Positions 1-7,680 of a stretch of DNA of 48,953 nucleotides are shown here, piece after piece. The first letter of the stretch is position 1. Each line of letters opens with the position of its first letter. Both the position numbers and the translations under genes were made by a program. A model generated the notes under the pieces. It searched no databases and was not told the origin of the DNA. It was given only the letters and a program-made list of their open reading frames with translations. The stretch is taken from positions 1 through 48,953 of the forward strand of contig NZ_LNSA01000031.1 in NCBI RefSeq assembly GCF_001468465.1, in the 5' to 3' direction. The DNA is from Sphingopyxis sp. H115 (GTDB lineage Bacteria > Pseudomonadota > Alphaproteobacteria > Sphingomonadales > Sphingomonadaceae).

Positions 1-780
1 ACAAATTGCATGCTGGTGCCGGTGCAATATCGCCGGATCATGGCGCTCGACGATTTCGGCGATTTCGACCTGTCGAGTTTCGTCGTCAAATATTGCACCT
101 CGGCGCCCTTCCCTGCGGCGCTGAAGGCCGATGTCCTGCAACGCTGGCCTGGCGGGCTGGTCGAAATTTACGGGATGACCGAGGGCGGCGCGGCGTTCAT
201 CCTCGAAGCGCATCAATTCCCCGACAAGCTTCACACCGTCGGCAGGCCCGCGCCGGGGCATATCGCGAAAGTGATCGACGAGGAGGGCAACGAACTGCCG
301 CAGGGGTCGGTTGGCGAGGTCGTCGGCCGTAGCCCCGCGATGATGACGGGGTACAACAACCGTCCCGACGCCACCAAGGCGATGCACTGGTACGATGCGG
401 AAGGAAATCTCTTCTATCGCCACGGCGACATCGGGCGGATCGACGAAGACGGGTTCCTAACGCTTATGGACCGCGCGAAGGACATGATCATTTCTGGCGG
501 CTTCAACATCTTTCCGAGCGACCTCGAGGCCATATTGATCGCCGACGATCGCGTCGTTGAAGCCGCCGTTGTCGGAATGCCTAGCGAAGAGTGGGGCGAG
601 ACGCCGGTGGCGTTCGTCGTACTGAAGCCCGGCGTCGATGCGGAACGCGTCCGCACCGACTGCAACGCCAAGGTCGGCAAGACCCAGCGCCTGAGCGCGA
701 TCAGGGTGGTAAACGAACTGCCGCGCAGCCCGATCGGCAAGGTGCTGAAGCGCGAATTGCGGGATGCCTATGCCGCGTGA
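1..780 (+). CDS. AMP-binding acyl-CoA synthetase, C-terminal part (5' truncated by window edge)
   Basis: The frame is open from base 1, so the N-terminal half lies outside the window and about 259 residues are visible. It is an ANL-superfamily adenylate-forming enzyme, which activates a carboxylic acid as acyl-AMP and transfers it to CoA. Visible motifs in order: the adenine-binding YGMTEGG near residue 57, the HGDIGRIDEDGF segment ending in the hinge, the DRAKDMIISGGFNIFP motif that opens the small C-terminal domain, and the closing SPIGKVLKRE motif carrying the catalytic lysine. The signature fits fatty or aromatic acyl-CoA ligases; the substrate cannot be told from this part. It is followed by a non-coding stretch holding a REP unit, so it probably ends its transcription unit. 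Confidence 0.92.
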   Translation, partial: TNCMLVPVQYRRIMALDDFGDFDLSSFVVKYCTSAPFPAALKADVLQRWPGGLVEIYGMTEGGAAFILEAHQFPDKLHTVGRPAPGHIAKVIDEEGNELPQGSVGEVVGRSPAMMTGYNNRPDATKAMHWYDAEGNLFYRHGDIGRIDEDGFLTLMDRAKDMIISGGFNIFPSDLEAILIADDRVVEAAVVGMPSEEWGETPVAFVVLKPGVDAERVRTDCNAKVGKTQRLSAIRVVNELPRSPIGKVLKRELRDAYAA

Positions 781-917
781 TGCCGATTGCATCTGAAAGC
801 TGGCCCGTTTGCGCCCGCGTGGTCTGCGCCGGGCAATCGGACGGTCGCCCACCTTAGACAGATTTGCCCTTTTCCCCGAGATGAGTTCCCGTTCGGGCAA
901 AATGTCGGGAAACGACC

Positions 918-1036
918 GGAAGTGGACATTGTTTCTTCGTCATCCCGGACTTGATCCGGGATCCATCGCGGCGTCGAGGTCATGGACCCCGGATCAAGTC
1001 CGGGGTGACGAGGGGGCGGAACCGACGTCCACTTCC
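918..1036. repeat. REP unit (family A, copy 1) nested in a 10-bp inverted repeat
   Basis: Two 23-base arms at 938-960 and 988-1010 are inverted copies with one mismatch, separated by 27 bases. The element is bracketed by a perfect 10-bp inverted repeat, GGAAGTGGAC at 918-927 and GTCCACTTCC at 1027-1036. The 73-base core recurs at 48446-48518 with about 4 differences, including the spacer, so it is a dispersed family. It fills most of the 287-base gap between the synthetase and dps; I see no gene or clear promoter in the remainder. Confidence 0.85.
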
Positions 1037-1067
1037 TACCCCAACTCCGACACAGGAACTGCCAACC

Positions 1068-1529
1068 TCAATAGCCCAGCGTCGCCTCGAGGAACCAGAT
1101 GCGCTGCTGCGTTTCATCGGCCCAGCCGTCAACCAACCCGCTTGTCGCAATATCGCCATCGGCTTCGGCGGCCGCCTTCACCTCTTTCAGCTGGCCGAGC
1201 AGGGTCTTGTTGTCGCCCGCCAGGTTACGGATCATCGCCTCTGCATCTGTTCCCGCAGCATCATCATCGCGGATCGAAGCGCGGCGGCTGACGTCGCCGA
1301 TCGAACGCAGCGTTGCCGCGCCATTCTTGCGCACGCGTTCGGCGATCAGGTCGGTGGTCGCGAAAATCTGCGCGGCCTGCTCGTCAAACAATAGGTGCAG
1401 CTCGCGAAACCGCGGTCCCTGGACGTGCCAATGGTAATTTTTCGTCTTGAGGTAAAGCGCGAAACTATCGGCGAGCAGCGCGTTCAGCGCGTCGGCGACG
1501 GCAGGGGCGTTGTTGTTTTTCTCGGACAT
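1068..1529 (-). CDS. dps: Dps-family DNA-binding ferritin
   Basis: A 153-residue ferritin-like protein that would form the Dps dodecamer, which oxidises Fe(II) with hydrogen peroxide, stores iron and protects DNA in starved or stressed cells. The ferroxidase signature is plain: KTKNYHWHVQGPRFRELHLL followed by FDEQ, with H33, H45 and D49 at the expected spacing. Start choice: the frame opens further upstream, but the ATG at 1529 is preceded by an AGAAAGGA ribosome site and gives the usual Dps length. No lysine-rich N-terminal tail is present beyond MSEKNNN, so direct DNA binding is uncertain. It is a single-gene unit, convergent with the synthetase and separated from it by a REP unit. Confidence 0.92.
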   Translation of the reverse strand: MSEKNNNAPAVADALNALLADSFALYLKTKNYHWHVQGPRFRELHLLFDEQAAQIFATTDLIAERVRKNGAATLRSIGDVSRRASIRDDDAAGTDAEAMIRNLAGDNKTLLGQLKEVKAAAEADGDIATSGLVDGWADETQQRIWFLEATLGY

Positions 1530-1643
1530 GGGAGCATCCTTTCTGTTGCACCGCCCATATAGCGGTACCGCGCGATGCTTTCCCATTGAAGCTTTGGGTA
1601 AGCTTCATCGATAAAAACGATGAAACGCTTGGTCATATGCCTT

Positions 1644-2213
1644 TCAGCCGATTAATCCAAAGGCGCCGAGCCCGGTGCGGATCCCCCATATCGCGAGAAC
1701 CAGCGCGCTCAGCCAGCACAGAATGCGCGCCGTGCGCCGTTGGGCAAGCGCCGGACCAAAGGCGAGAAAGGGCAGCATCGCCAGTGTCCAGCCGACCAAG
1801 GCGCCCGCCGCGGCCCATTGCCCCGCGCCGCTAGTCGCCGCAAGCGCGCCGATCAGGAAATGGCTCCGGTCGCCGAACTGGCGCGCCAGCAACTGCCCCG
1901 CGAGCAGGAAGGGCGGCGCATCGCCGCCGGCGACCGGCCCCGTCTCGGACCTGCCGCGCCACAGCAGCGCGACCGCCGCCGACAGCATCGCGAGCGAGAC
2001 AAGCAAGGCGGCCACGCCCTGCCCGATCATCCGGTTGGCGATCGCGCCCGCAATCGCCGCGACCAACGCGTTCAAAAGAAAAGCGCCAAACGCGATAGCG
2101 ACGGTGACGCGCCGGTCGCTGCGCGCGCTTACCAGCCGTGAGAGGAATATTCCGCTGCGCCCGTCGGCATTGGCGAGCAGCACCGCCACCAGCGCAAGCA
2201 TGATTGCATCCAT
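1644..2213 (-). CDS. GDT1/TMEM165-like membrane protein (UPF0016) with altered motifs
   Basis: A 189-residue, very hydrophobic protein with about six predicted membrane segments in two halves. Family members (TMEM165, GDT1, MneA) export Mn2+ or Ca2+ using one E-x-G-D-[KR]-[TS] motif per half. Here the second half has QFGDRS, with Gln in place of the acidic Glu, and the first half has only NADGRS at the expected place. The two-repeat layout and the GDRS stretch followed by an Ala-rich helix support membership, but loss of the metal-binding glutamates makes transport activity doubtful. It lies 32 bases after the 109-residue unknown on the same strand and is probably co-transcribed with it. Confidence 0.7.
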   Translation of the reverse strand: MDAIMLALVAVLLANADGRSGIFLSRLVSARSDRRVTVAIAFGAFLLNALVAAIAGAIANRMIGQGVAALLVSLAMLSAAVALLWRGRSETGPVAGGDAPPFLLAGQLLARQFGDRSHFLIGALAATSGAGQWAAAGALVGWTLAMLPFLAFGPALAQRRTARILCWLSALVLAIWGIRTGLGAFGLIG

Positions 2214-2245
2214 GACGTCGGATTTGAATGGTCAGGCGGCCGCCG

Positions 2246-2575
2246 TCAATGGCCGAGCCGGACGGCGACCGACGCCAGCCAGGCTTCCTGCATCGCGGTT
2301 GGCAAGGCCCCCCGCGGCGCGCCTGCAGCGTCGCTCATCGCGTCGAGATAGGTCAGGATCGCGGCGCGATAGCCGCCGCCCGCAACCGCCGATTCCAGAT
2401 GGCTCGCCAAAGTCTCAACCGCGACAAAGCCATTGTCGCGCGCAAGGCAACGGATATCGTCAATCCCCTGCACAAGCTGCGCGAGCGCGCAGTGCGGCAA
2501 GGCTTCCGCCAGCGCGCCGATCTGGCCGGTAATCCGGTCCCGTATGTCCTGATATTGTTCGGTTTGGGTTTGCAT
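2246..2575 (-). CDS. Hypothetical helical protein (109 aa)
   Basis: I do not recognise a named family. The sequence is hydrophilic, predicted mostly helical, without signal peptide or membrane segment, and begins MQTQTEQYQDIRDRI. Two regions rich in Leu and Ala (residues 15-45 and 50-80) could pack as a small helical bundle. An Hpt-like fold was considered, but no convincing phospho-histidine motif is seen. The ATG at 2575 has a CAGGGGTGG site upstream. It lies between a diguanylate cyclase (51 bases upstream) and a GDT1-like membrane protein (32 bases downstream) on the same strand, so co-expression with c-di-GMP signalling is possible but unproven. Confidence 0.65.
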   Translation of the reverse strand: MQTQTEQYQDIRDRITGQIGALAEALPHCALAQLVQGIDDIRCLARDNGFVAVETLASHLESAVAGGGYRAAILTYLDAMSDAAGAPRGALPTAMQEAWLASVAVRLGH

Positions 2576-2626
2576 CGTCCACCCCTGTCCTGACGGTGAC
2601 GATGCGCCTTTATGGTTAACGGACGG

Positions 2627-3271
2627 TTAGCGATGACCGAGGCCCGAACCCAGCCCCTGCTTGCTGCGATACATGTCGCGGTCGGCAGCGGCCAATATGT
2701 CCGATTCGGTCATCCCGGTCTGCAGCATCGCGATGCCGAAACAGGCGGACAGCGCGATCTCGTGCCCGTCATATTCGGCAGGAGCGGCGCTCAACACCTC
2801 GCACAATCGGTCGACCTGCGCGCGCGCGCCAGCCTCGTTCGACTGGTCAAGAATCAGGCCGAATTCGTCGCCGCCGATACGCGCCGCGACATCGGTCGCG
2901 CGGATCGAAGCGGCGAGCCGCTTGGCGATTTCCATCAGCGCGAAGTCGCCCGCGGCATGGCCGAAATTGTCGTTGATATATTTGAGCTGGTTGACGTCGA
3001 TAAAGACGACCGCGGCGCGCTCGGCATGCCGCTCGAAACGCGCCATGCGGTGGTGGATCGCGGTCAGGAAATAGCGGCGATTGAACAGCGGGGTCAGTGT
3101 GTCGCGCTCGGACACACGCTCGAGCTCGGCGACGGCAATCTTCAATACGCGGTTCTCGCGGCGCAAGGCGTCGCGTTCGCGGCGTATTTCGCGCAGCTGG
3201 TCCTCAATGGAGTCTACGGGAACGGCGCCGAACTGGTCGATCGCGATCCGTGCCCCCCCTACGCTGTCCAT
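2627..3271 (-). CDS. GGDEF-domain diguanylate cyclase
   Basis: A 214-residue cytosolic enzyme predicted to make cyclic di-GMP from two GTP. Residues about 20-55 form a charged coiled-coil of the kind that pairs GGDEF domains. The GGDEF domain follows at once: DTLTPLFNRR near residue 58, NDNFGHAAGD near 101, and an intact GGDEF at 133-137. The inhibitory I-site RATD sits exactly five residues before GGDEF, so product feedback is expected. There is no PAS, REC or membrane segment, so the input signal is unclear. The EAL domain of a phosphodiesterase is absent. It heads a possible three-gene minus-strand unit and is divergent from purE. Confidence 0.93.
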   Translation of the reverse strand: MDSVGGARIAIDQFGAVPVDSIEDQLREIRRERDALRRENRVLKIAVAELERVSERDTLTPLFNRRYFLTAIHHRMARFERHAERAAVVFIDVNQLKYINDNFGHAAGDFALMEIAKRLAASIRATDVAARIGGDEFGLILDQSNEAGARAQVDRLCEVLSAAPAEYDGHEIALSACFGIAMLQTGMTESDILAAADRDMYRSKQGLGSGLGHR

Positions 3272-3460
3272 TCAACGCCCCCGAATGCGAACCCACGTTC
3301 CCCGGCCCCATGCCGGTGGATATTGCCCGGCGACCCTAGCCGCGACTTGATACCAATCGGTAAACGCGCGGACGCATAATTGGCGCCGTTGCCCGCGCGC
3401 TGTGCAGTCGCTAGGGGGAAGGCGGCGGCGATTCATCGCTGCCCGCAGGAGGGACGGGTG

Positions 3461-3958
3461 ATGGGCGACAGTGCGCCGCAAGTCGGTGTGATCATGGGCA
3501 GCCAGTCGGACTGGCCGACGATGGCGCACGCGGTCCAGATACTCGAAGATTTCGGCATCGCGCACGAGGTCCGGATTGTTTCGGCGCACCGCACCCCCGA
3601 CCGCCTCGTCGATTATGCCAAAAGCGCAGCCGAGCGCGGTTTGCAGGCGATCATCGCCGGCGCGGGCGGCGCCGCGCACCTGCCCGGCATGGTCGCCGCG
3701 ATGACGCGCGTTCCGGTGCTCGGCGTGCCCGTCCAGTCGGCGGCGCTGAGCGGCGTCGACAGCCTCTATTCAATTGTCCAGATGCCCGGCGGCATTCCCG
3801 TCGCGACCTTTGCGATCGGCAAGGCGGGTGCGACCAACGCCGGGCTTTTCGCCGCGGCGTTGCTCGCGAACAATAGCGCCGATCTGGCACAAAAACTCGG
3901 CGACTGGCGCGAGGCGCAGACCGGCAGCGTCGCCCCCACCCCCGTTCGCGAGGGCTGA
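3461..3958 (+). CDS. purE: N5-carboxyaminoimidazole ribonucleotide mutase, PurE class I
   Basis: Catalyses conversion of N5-CAIR to CAIR in de novo purine synthesis. The 165-residue protein carries [13 protein letters not shown] at the N-terminus (phosphate and base binding), the SAHRTPDRL segment with the catalytic histidine, and the glycine-rich [16 protein letters not shown]. Presence of purK immediately downstream fits the bacterial class I, two-step route. Start: the frame is open to 3380, but ATG 3461 has an AGGAGGG site ten bases upstream and matches family length. First gene of the purE-purK-folA-M19-ribF run; the promoter should lie within 3272-3460, where I see no convincing boxes. 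Confidence 0.96.
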   Translation: MGDSAPQVGVIMGSQSDWPTMAHAVQILEDFGIAHEVRIVSAHRTPDRLVDYAKSAAERGLQAIIAGAGGAAHLPGMVAAMTRVPVLGVPVQSAALSGVDSLYSIVQMPGGIPVATFAIGKAGATNAGLFAAALLANNSADLAQKLGDWREAQTGSVAPTPVREG

Positions 3959-3963
3959 CCATC

Positions 3964-5037
3964 TTGCTATCTCCCGGTTCGACGATCGGCATCCTCGGCG
4001 GCGGCCAGCTTGGTCGGATGCTTGGCCTCGCGGCTGCGCAGCTAGGTTACAAGGTCCATGTCTACGCCCCCGAAGCCGAAAGCGTCGCGGCCGAAGTCAC
4101 GGCGCATCACACGCAGGCGGCGTGGGACGACGAACCACGCCTCGCCGGCTTTGCCGCGACGTGCGACGTCGTCACCTATGAGTTCGAAAATGTGCCGGTC
4201 GACACGGTGCGCTTCCTGTCAGGCCATGTCGCGGTCCGCCCCGGCGTCGCGGGCCTGAAGATCGCGCAGGACCGGCTCGAGGAAAAGACGTTCGTCGCCG
4301 GCCTTGGCGGCCGCCCCGCCCCCTTCGCCGCCGTGCCCGACCGCGCCGCGCTCGATGCCGCGCTGGCAGCAATCGGCACCCCCGCGATCCTCAAGACGGT
4401 GCGCATGGGCTATGACGGCAAGGGGCAGGCGCGCATCATGACGCCAGCCGACGCTGACGCCGCGTGGGACGGCATCGATCGCCACGTCGCGGTGCTCGAA
4501 GGCTTCGTCACGTTCGCGCATGAATTTTCGGTGATCCTCGTGCGCGGCATCGACGGCGAAATCCGCTTCTGGGACAGCCCGGTCAACGTCCATAAGGACG
4601 GCATCCTCGCCACCTCCAGCCTACCGCCGCCGCAGATCGTCGCCAACCAGCAGGCCGAAGCGCGCGAACTGATGGCGCGCATCGCCGCCGAACTCGACTA
4701 TGTCGGGGTGCTGACGGGCGAATTTTTTGCCACCGAAGGCGGACCGGTGTTCAACGAAATGGCGCCGCGTGTCCACAACAGCGGTCACTGGACGATCGAG
4801 GGCGCGGTGACGAGCCAGTTCGAGAATCATGTGCGCGCTGTCGCCGGCCTGCCGCTCGGCAGCACAGCTTGCGGGCCCTTGCCCGTCACGATGCGCAACC
4901 TGATCGGCGCCGATATCGCCGAGATCCCGGCGCTGCTCGCCGACGAAAATTGCCACGTCCATCATTACAGCAAGACCGAGGTGCGCGAGGGGCGCAAACT
5001 CGGGCACGCCACCTGGGTCGGAGCTTCGCCCGTATGA
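3964..5037 (+). CDS. purK: 5-(carboxyamino)imidazole ribonucleotide synthase
   Basis: ATP-grasp enzyme that carboxylates AIR with bicarbonate to give N5-CAIR, the substrate of PurE. The 357-residue protein starts with a Rossmann-like IGILGGGQLGRMLG, has the VVTYEFENVP motif, the ATP-grasp segment ILKTVRMGYDGKGQ near residue 145, and the metal-binding FFATEGG...FNEMAPRVHNSGHWT near residue 255-275. Start is TTG at 3964, because no ATG fits; an AGGG sits nine bases upstream. It begins 5 bases after purE and its stop overlaps the folA start by 4 bases, so the genes are translationally linked. Confidence 0.95.
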   Translation: MLSPGSTIGILGGGQLGRMLGLAAAQLGYKVHVYAPEAESVAAEVTAHHTQAAWDDEPRLAGFAATCDVVTYEFENVPVDTVRFLSGHVAVRPGVAGLKIAQDRLEEKTFVAGLGGRPAPFAAVPDRAALDAALAAIGTPAILKTVRMGYDGKGQARIMTPADADAAWDGIDRHVAVLEGFVTFAHEFSVILVRGIDGEIRFWDSPVNVHKDGILATSSLPPPQIVANQQAEARELMARIAAELDYVGVLTGEFFATEGGPVFNEMAPRVHNSGHWTIEGAVTSQFENHVRAVAGLPLGSTACGPLPVTMRNLIGADIAEIPALLADENCHVHHYSKTEVREGRKLGHATWVGASPV

Positions 5038-5525
5038 ATCGCCCAGAGATTACGCTGATCCTTGCCCGTGCAGCCAATGGCGTGATCGGGGCGGGCGGCA
5101 AGATGCCATGGCATCTGCCCGCCGACCTTCGCCGTTTCAAACAGCTCACCATGGGCCGTCCGATGATCATGGGACGCAAGACCTTCGACAGCCTGCCCGC
5201 CATCCTCGAAGGCCGCCGCCACATCGTCCTCACCCGCGATCCCGAATGGCAGGACGAGGGCGCCGAGCCGGTGGCGACGATCGAGGAAGCGCTGAAGCTC
5301 GCCAACGCACCGCATGTGATGGTGATCGGCGGCGCGGAAATCTACCGCCTCTTCCTGCCGCTCGCCGACCGCATCGAACTGACCGAAGTTGCACTCGAAC
5401 CCAAGGGCGATGCGATCATCGACTATCCGGCCACGGCAAACTGGCGCGAGACAGCGCGCGAAGACCATCGCGCCGACGAGGCCGGCCGCCCGGCGTACAG
5501 CTTCGTCACGCTGGTGAGGAAATAG
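5034..5525 (+). CDS. folA: Dihydrofolate reductase
   Basis: Reduces dihydrofolate to tetrahydrofolate with NADPH, feeding purine, thymidylate and glycine synthesis. The 163-residue protein has the typical GVIGAGGKMPWHLPADLRRF loop with the active-site Trp and Asp, the MGRKTFDSLP nucleotide-binding motif, and the VIGGAEIY motif. The ATG overlaps the purK stop (ATGA), which fixes the start. Residues that classically bind trimethoprim look ordinary. Placement directly after purEK, two genes of one-carbon-dependent purine synthesis, makes metabolic sense. Confidence 0.96.
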   Translation: MNRPEITLILARAANGVIGAGGKMPWHLPADLRRFKQLTMGRPMIMGRKTFDSLPAILEGRRHIVLTRDPEWQDEGAEPVATIEEALKLANAPHVMVIGGAEIYRLFLPLADRIELTEVALEPKGDAIIDYPATANWRETAREDHRADEAGRPAYSFVTLVRK

Positions 5526-5529
5526 GCCG

Positions 5530-6711
5530 ATGCGCCGTTGGTTGATCGCCCTCCTGATCCTGGTCGCACTCGCCGCGCTCGCCTTTTTCACGCTCGCGCC
5601 GGGGATGATCGAACGCGATCTCAACCGGATCGACGGCAAGCCGCTACCCAAGGTCAGCGCGCGCGCCGAGGCGCTGCACGGGACGCTGACGATCGTCGAC
5701 CTGCACAGCGATACGTTGCTGTGGAAGCGCAGCATCCTCGATCGCGCGACACGCGGCCATATGGACCTGCCGCGGCTCGAGGATGGCAATGTCGCGCTGC
5801 AAGTGCTGGCGAGCACGACCAAGTCGCCGAAAGACCAGAATTACGACGCCAACGGCGCCGACACCGACAATATCACCAGCCTCGTGATCGCCCAGCTCCA
5901 GCCGATCCGCACCTGGACCTCGCTGCTCGAACGTTCGCTCTGGCACGCCGAAAAGCTGCACCGCGCGGTCGGCGCTTCGGCGGGCAAGCTGGACGCCGTC
6001 GCCGCGCCGGACGATATCGACAAATTGCTCGCCGACCGCCGCGGCAAGGTGCCGCCCGTCGGCGCGATGCTCAGCATCGAGGGGCTACACGTCCTCGAAG
6101 GCAAGCTCGCCAACCTCGACAAGCTCTACGCCGCGGGCTTCCGCATGGCGGGGCTCACCCATTTCTTCGACAATGATCTCGCGGGGTCGATGCACGGGCT
6201 GAAGAAGGGCGGGCTCACCCCGTTCGGGCGGCAAGTCGTTTCCGAGATGGAGGCAAAGGGCATGATCGTCGATATCGCGCACTGCTCCAGCGCCTGCGTG
6301 GCCGACATCCTCAAGATGGCGCGCCGCCCGGTGGTATCGAGCCACGGCGGCGTGCAGGCGACCTGCAAGGTCAACCGCAACCTTTCCGACGCGCAGATCC
6401 GGGGCGTCGCCGCGACCGGCGGCCTGATCGGCATCGGCTATTGGGATGCCGCGGTGTGCGAAACATCGCCCGCGAGCATCGCGAAGGCGATGAAGCATGT
6501 CCGCGACCTCGTCGGCATCGAGCATGTCGCGCTGGGCAGTGACTATGACGGCGCCACCACCGTGCGTTTCGATACGTCGAAACTGGTGCAGGTGACGCAG
6601 GCGCTGATCGACGCAGGCTTCAGCGACGACGAGATTCGCGCCGCGATGGGCGGCAACGCGATCCGTGTACTCAAGGCGGGGCTCGTGCCGCTGACCCCGC
6701 CCGCTCCATGA
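5530..6711 (+). CDS. Membrane-anchored dipeptidase, peptidase family M19
   Basis: Zinc-dependent dipeptidase of the renal dipeptidase family, predicted in the periplasm and anchored by an N-terminal helix (residues about 4-23). Metal ligands expected for M19 are visible: DLHSDT with H59 and D61, a bridging Glu in SIEGLH, His in DIAHCS and in SSHGG, and Asp in LGSDYDG. At 393 residues it is of normal length. Substrates in this family are L,L- or L,D-dipeptides and some beta-lactams; the actual one is unknown. It starts four bases after folA stops and its own stop overlaps the ribF start by four bases. Confidence 0.93.
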   Translation: MRRWLIALLILVALAALAFFTLAPGMIERDLNRIDGKPLPKVSARAEALHGTLTIVDLHSDTLLWKRSILDRATRGHMDLPRLEDGNVALQVLASTTKSPKDQNYDANGADTDNITSLVIAQLQPIRTWTSLLERSLWHAEKLHRAVGASAGKLDAVAAPDDIDKLLADRRGKVPPVGAMLSIEGLHVLEGKLANLDKLYAAGFRMAGLTHFFDNDLAGSMHGLKKGGLTPFGRQVVSEMEAKGMIVDIAHCSSACVADILKMARRPVVSSHGGVQATCKVNRNLSDAQIRGVAATGGLIGIGYWDAAVCETSPASIAKAMKHVRDLVGIEHVALGSDYDGATTVRFDTSKLVQVTQALIDAGFSDDEIRAAMGGNAIRVLKAGLVPLTPPAP

Positions 6712-7637
6712 TCCGCCTCGACGGCCACAACCGCATCGACGGGCCCCTGCGCGGCGGGGTGATCGCGCTCGGCAATTTCGACGGTTTCCACGCCGGGCAC
6801 CAGGCGGTCGTGGGCCGCGCGGTGCGCCATGCGACGGACGAGGGGCGCCCCGCGATCGTCGCGACCTTCGACCCGCACCCGGTGCGCTTCTTCAAACCCG
6901 ACGTCCCGCCCTTTCGGCTGACCACGCTCGATCAACGACAGGAGCTGTTCGCCGCGGCCGGCGCCGACGCGATGCTCGTGCTGCCGTTCGACGCCGCGCT
7001 CGCCGCGACGACCGCCGAGGATTTCATCACCGAACTGCTGCTCGGTCGCTATGGCGCCGCCGGCGTCGTCACCGGCGCCGATTTCGTCTTCGGCAAGGGC
7101 CGCGGCGGCGATGTCGTTACCCTCGCCGACCACGCCCGCCGCCTCGGCTTCTTCACCGAAATGGTCGCGCCGGTCGACGATGCCGAGGAGGTCATCTCGT
7201 CGAGCCGCATCCGCGAGGCGCTGCAGGCGGGCGACTGCGCCGCCGCGACGCGCCTGCTCACGCGCCCCTTCACCGTGCGCAATATCGTCCAGCATGGCGA
7301 CAAGAACGGCCGCCTGCTGGGTTTCCCCACCGCGAACCTCGAAATGGGGCAGTATCTGCGCCCGCGCTACGGCATCTACGCCGTCACCGGAAAACTTCCC
7401 GACGGGCGAATCCTCAAAGGCGCCGCCAATCTCGGCATCCGCCCGAGCTTCGACCCGCCGAAGGAGCTGCTCGAACCGCATTTCTTTGACTTCGCGGGCG
7501 ACCTCTACGGGCAGGAAGTCGACGTCGCCTTCCACACCTTCATCCGGCCCGAGGCCAAATATGACAGCATGGACGCGCTGATGGCGCAGATCGCGGCGGA
7601 TTGCGACGAGGCGAAGCGACTGCTGGCAAAGATATAA
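6708..7637 (+). CDS. ribF: Bifunctional riboflavin kinase / FAD synthetase
   Basis: Makes FMN from riboflavin and then FAD. The 309-residue protein has an N-terminal nucleotidyltransferase domain with GNFDGFHAGH at 22-31 and the VISSSRIREAL motif near residue 165, and a C-terminal flavokinase domain with GDKNGRLLGFPTAN near 200 and the GIYAV and NLGIRPSF segments. The ATG overlaps the M19 stop (ATGA). In many Proteobacteria ribF is followed directly by ileS and lspA; here a phosphodiesterase gene flanked by hairpins stands between them. Confidence 0.96.
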   Translation: MIRLDGHNRIDGPLRGGVIALGNFDGFHAGHQAVVGRAVRHATDEGRPAIVATFDPHPVRFFKPDVPPFRLTTLDQRQELFAAAGADAMLVLPFDAALAATTAEDFITELLLGRYGAAGVVTGADFVFGKGRGGDVVTLADHARRLGFFTEMVAPVDDAEEVISSSRIREALQAGDCAAATRLLTRPFTVRNIVQHGDKNGRLLGFPTANLEMGQYLRPRYGIYAVTGKLPDGRILKGAANLGIRPSFDPPKELLEPHFFDFAGDLYGQEVDVAFHTFIRPEAKYDSMDALMAQIAADCDEAKRLLAKI

Positions 7638-7668
7638 CCCCTCTCCTTGGAGGGAGGGGGAAGGGGTT
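7636..7668. repeat. C/G-rich hairpin directly after ribF
   Basis: Arms AACCCCT (7636-7642) and AGGGGTT (7662-7668) enclose a CTCTCC/GGAGGGAGGGG core. It overlaps the ribF stop codon. A related hairpin follows the next gene at 8730-8752. There is a short TTTT after the right arm, so weak termination is possible. Confidence 0.55.
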
Positions 7669-7680
7669 TTGAGGGGCATC

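Noticed and set aside
1586..1834. An 82-codon open frame after dps
   Set aside because: Overlaps the end of the GDT1-like gene, has Arg/Pro-rich low-quality composition and no family; the 1530-1643 gap is probably just the divergent or convergent spacer.
5034..5525. folA as a possible trimethoprim-resistant DHFR
   Set aside because: The active-site segments look ordinary and sit in a housekeeping operon, with no cassette features.
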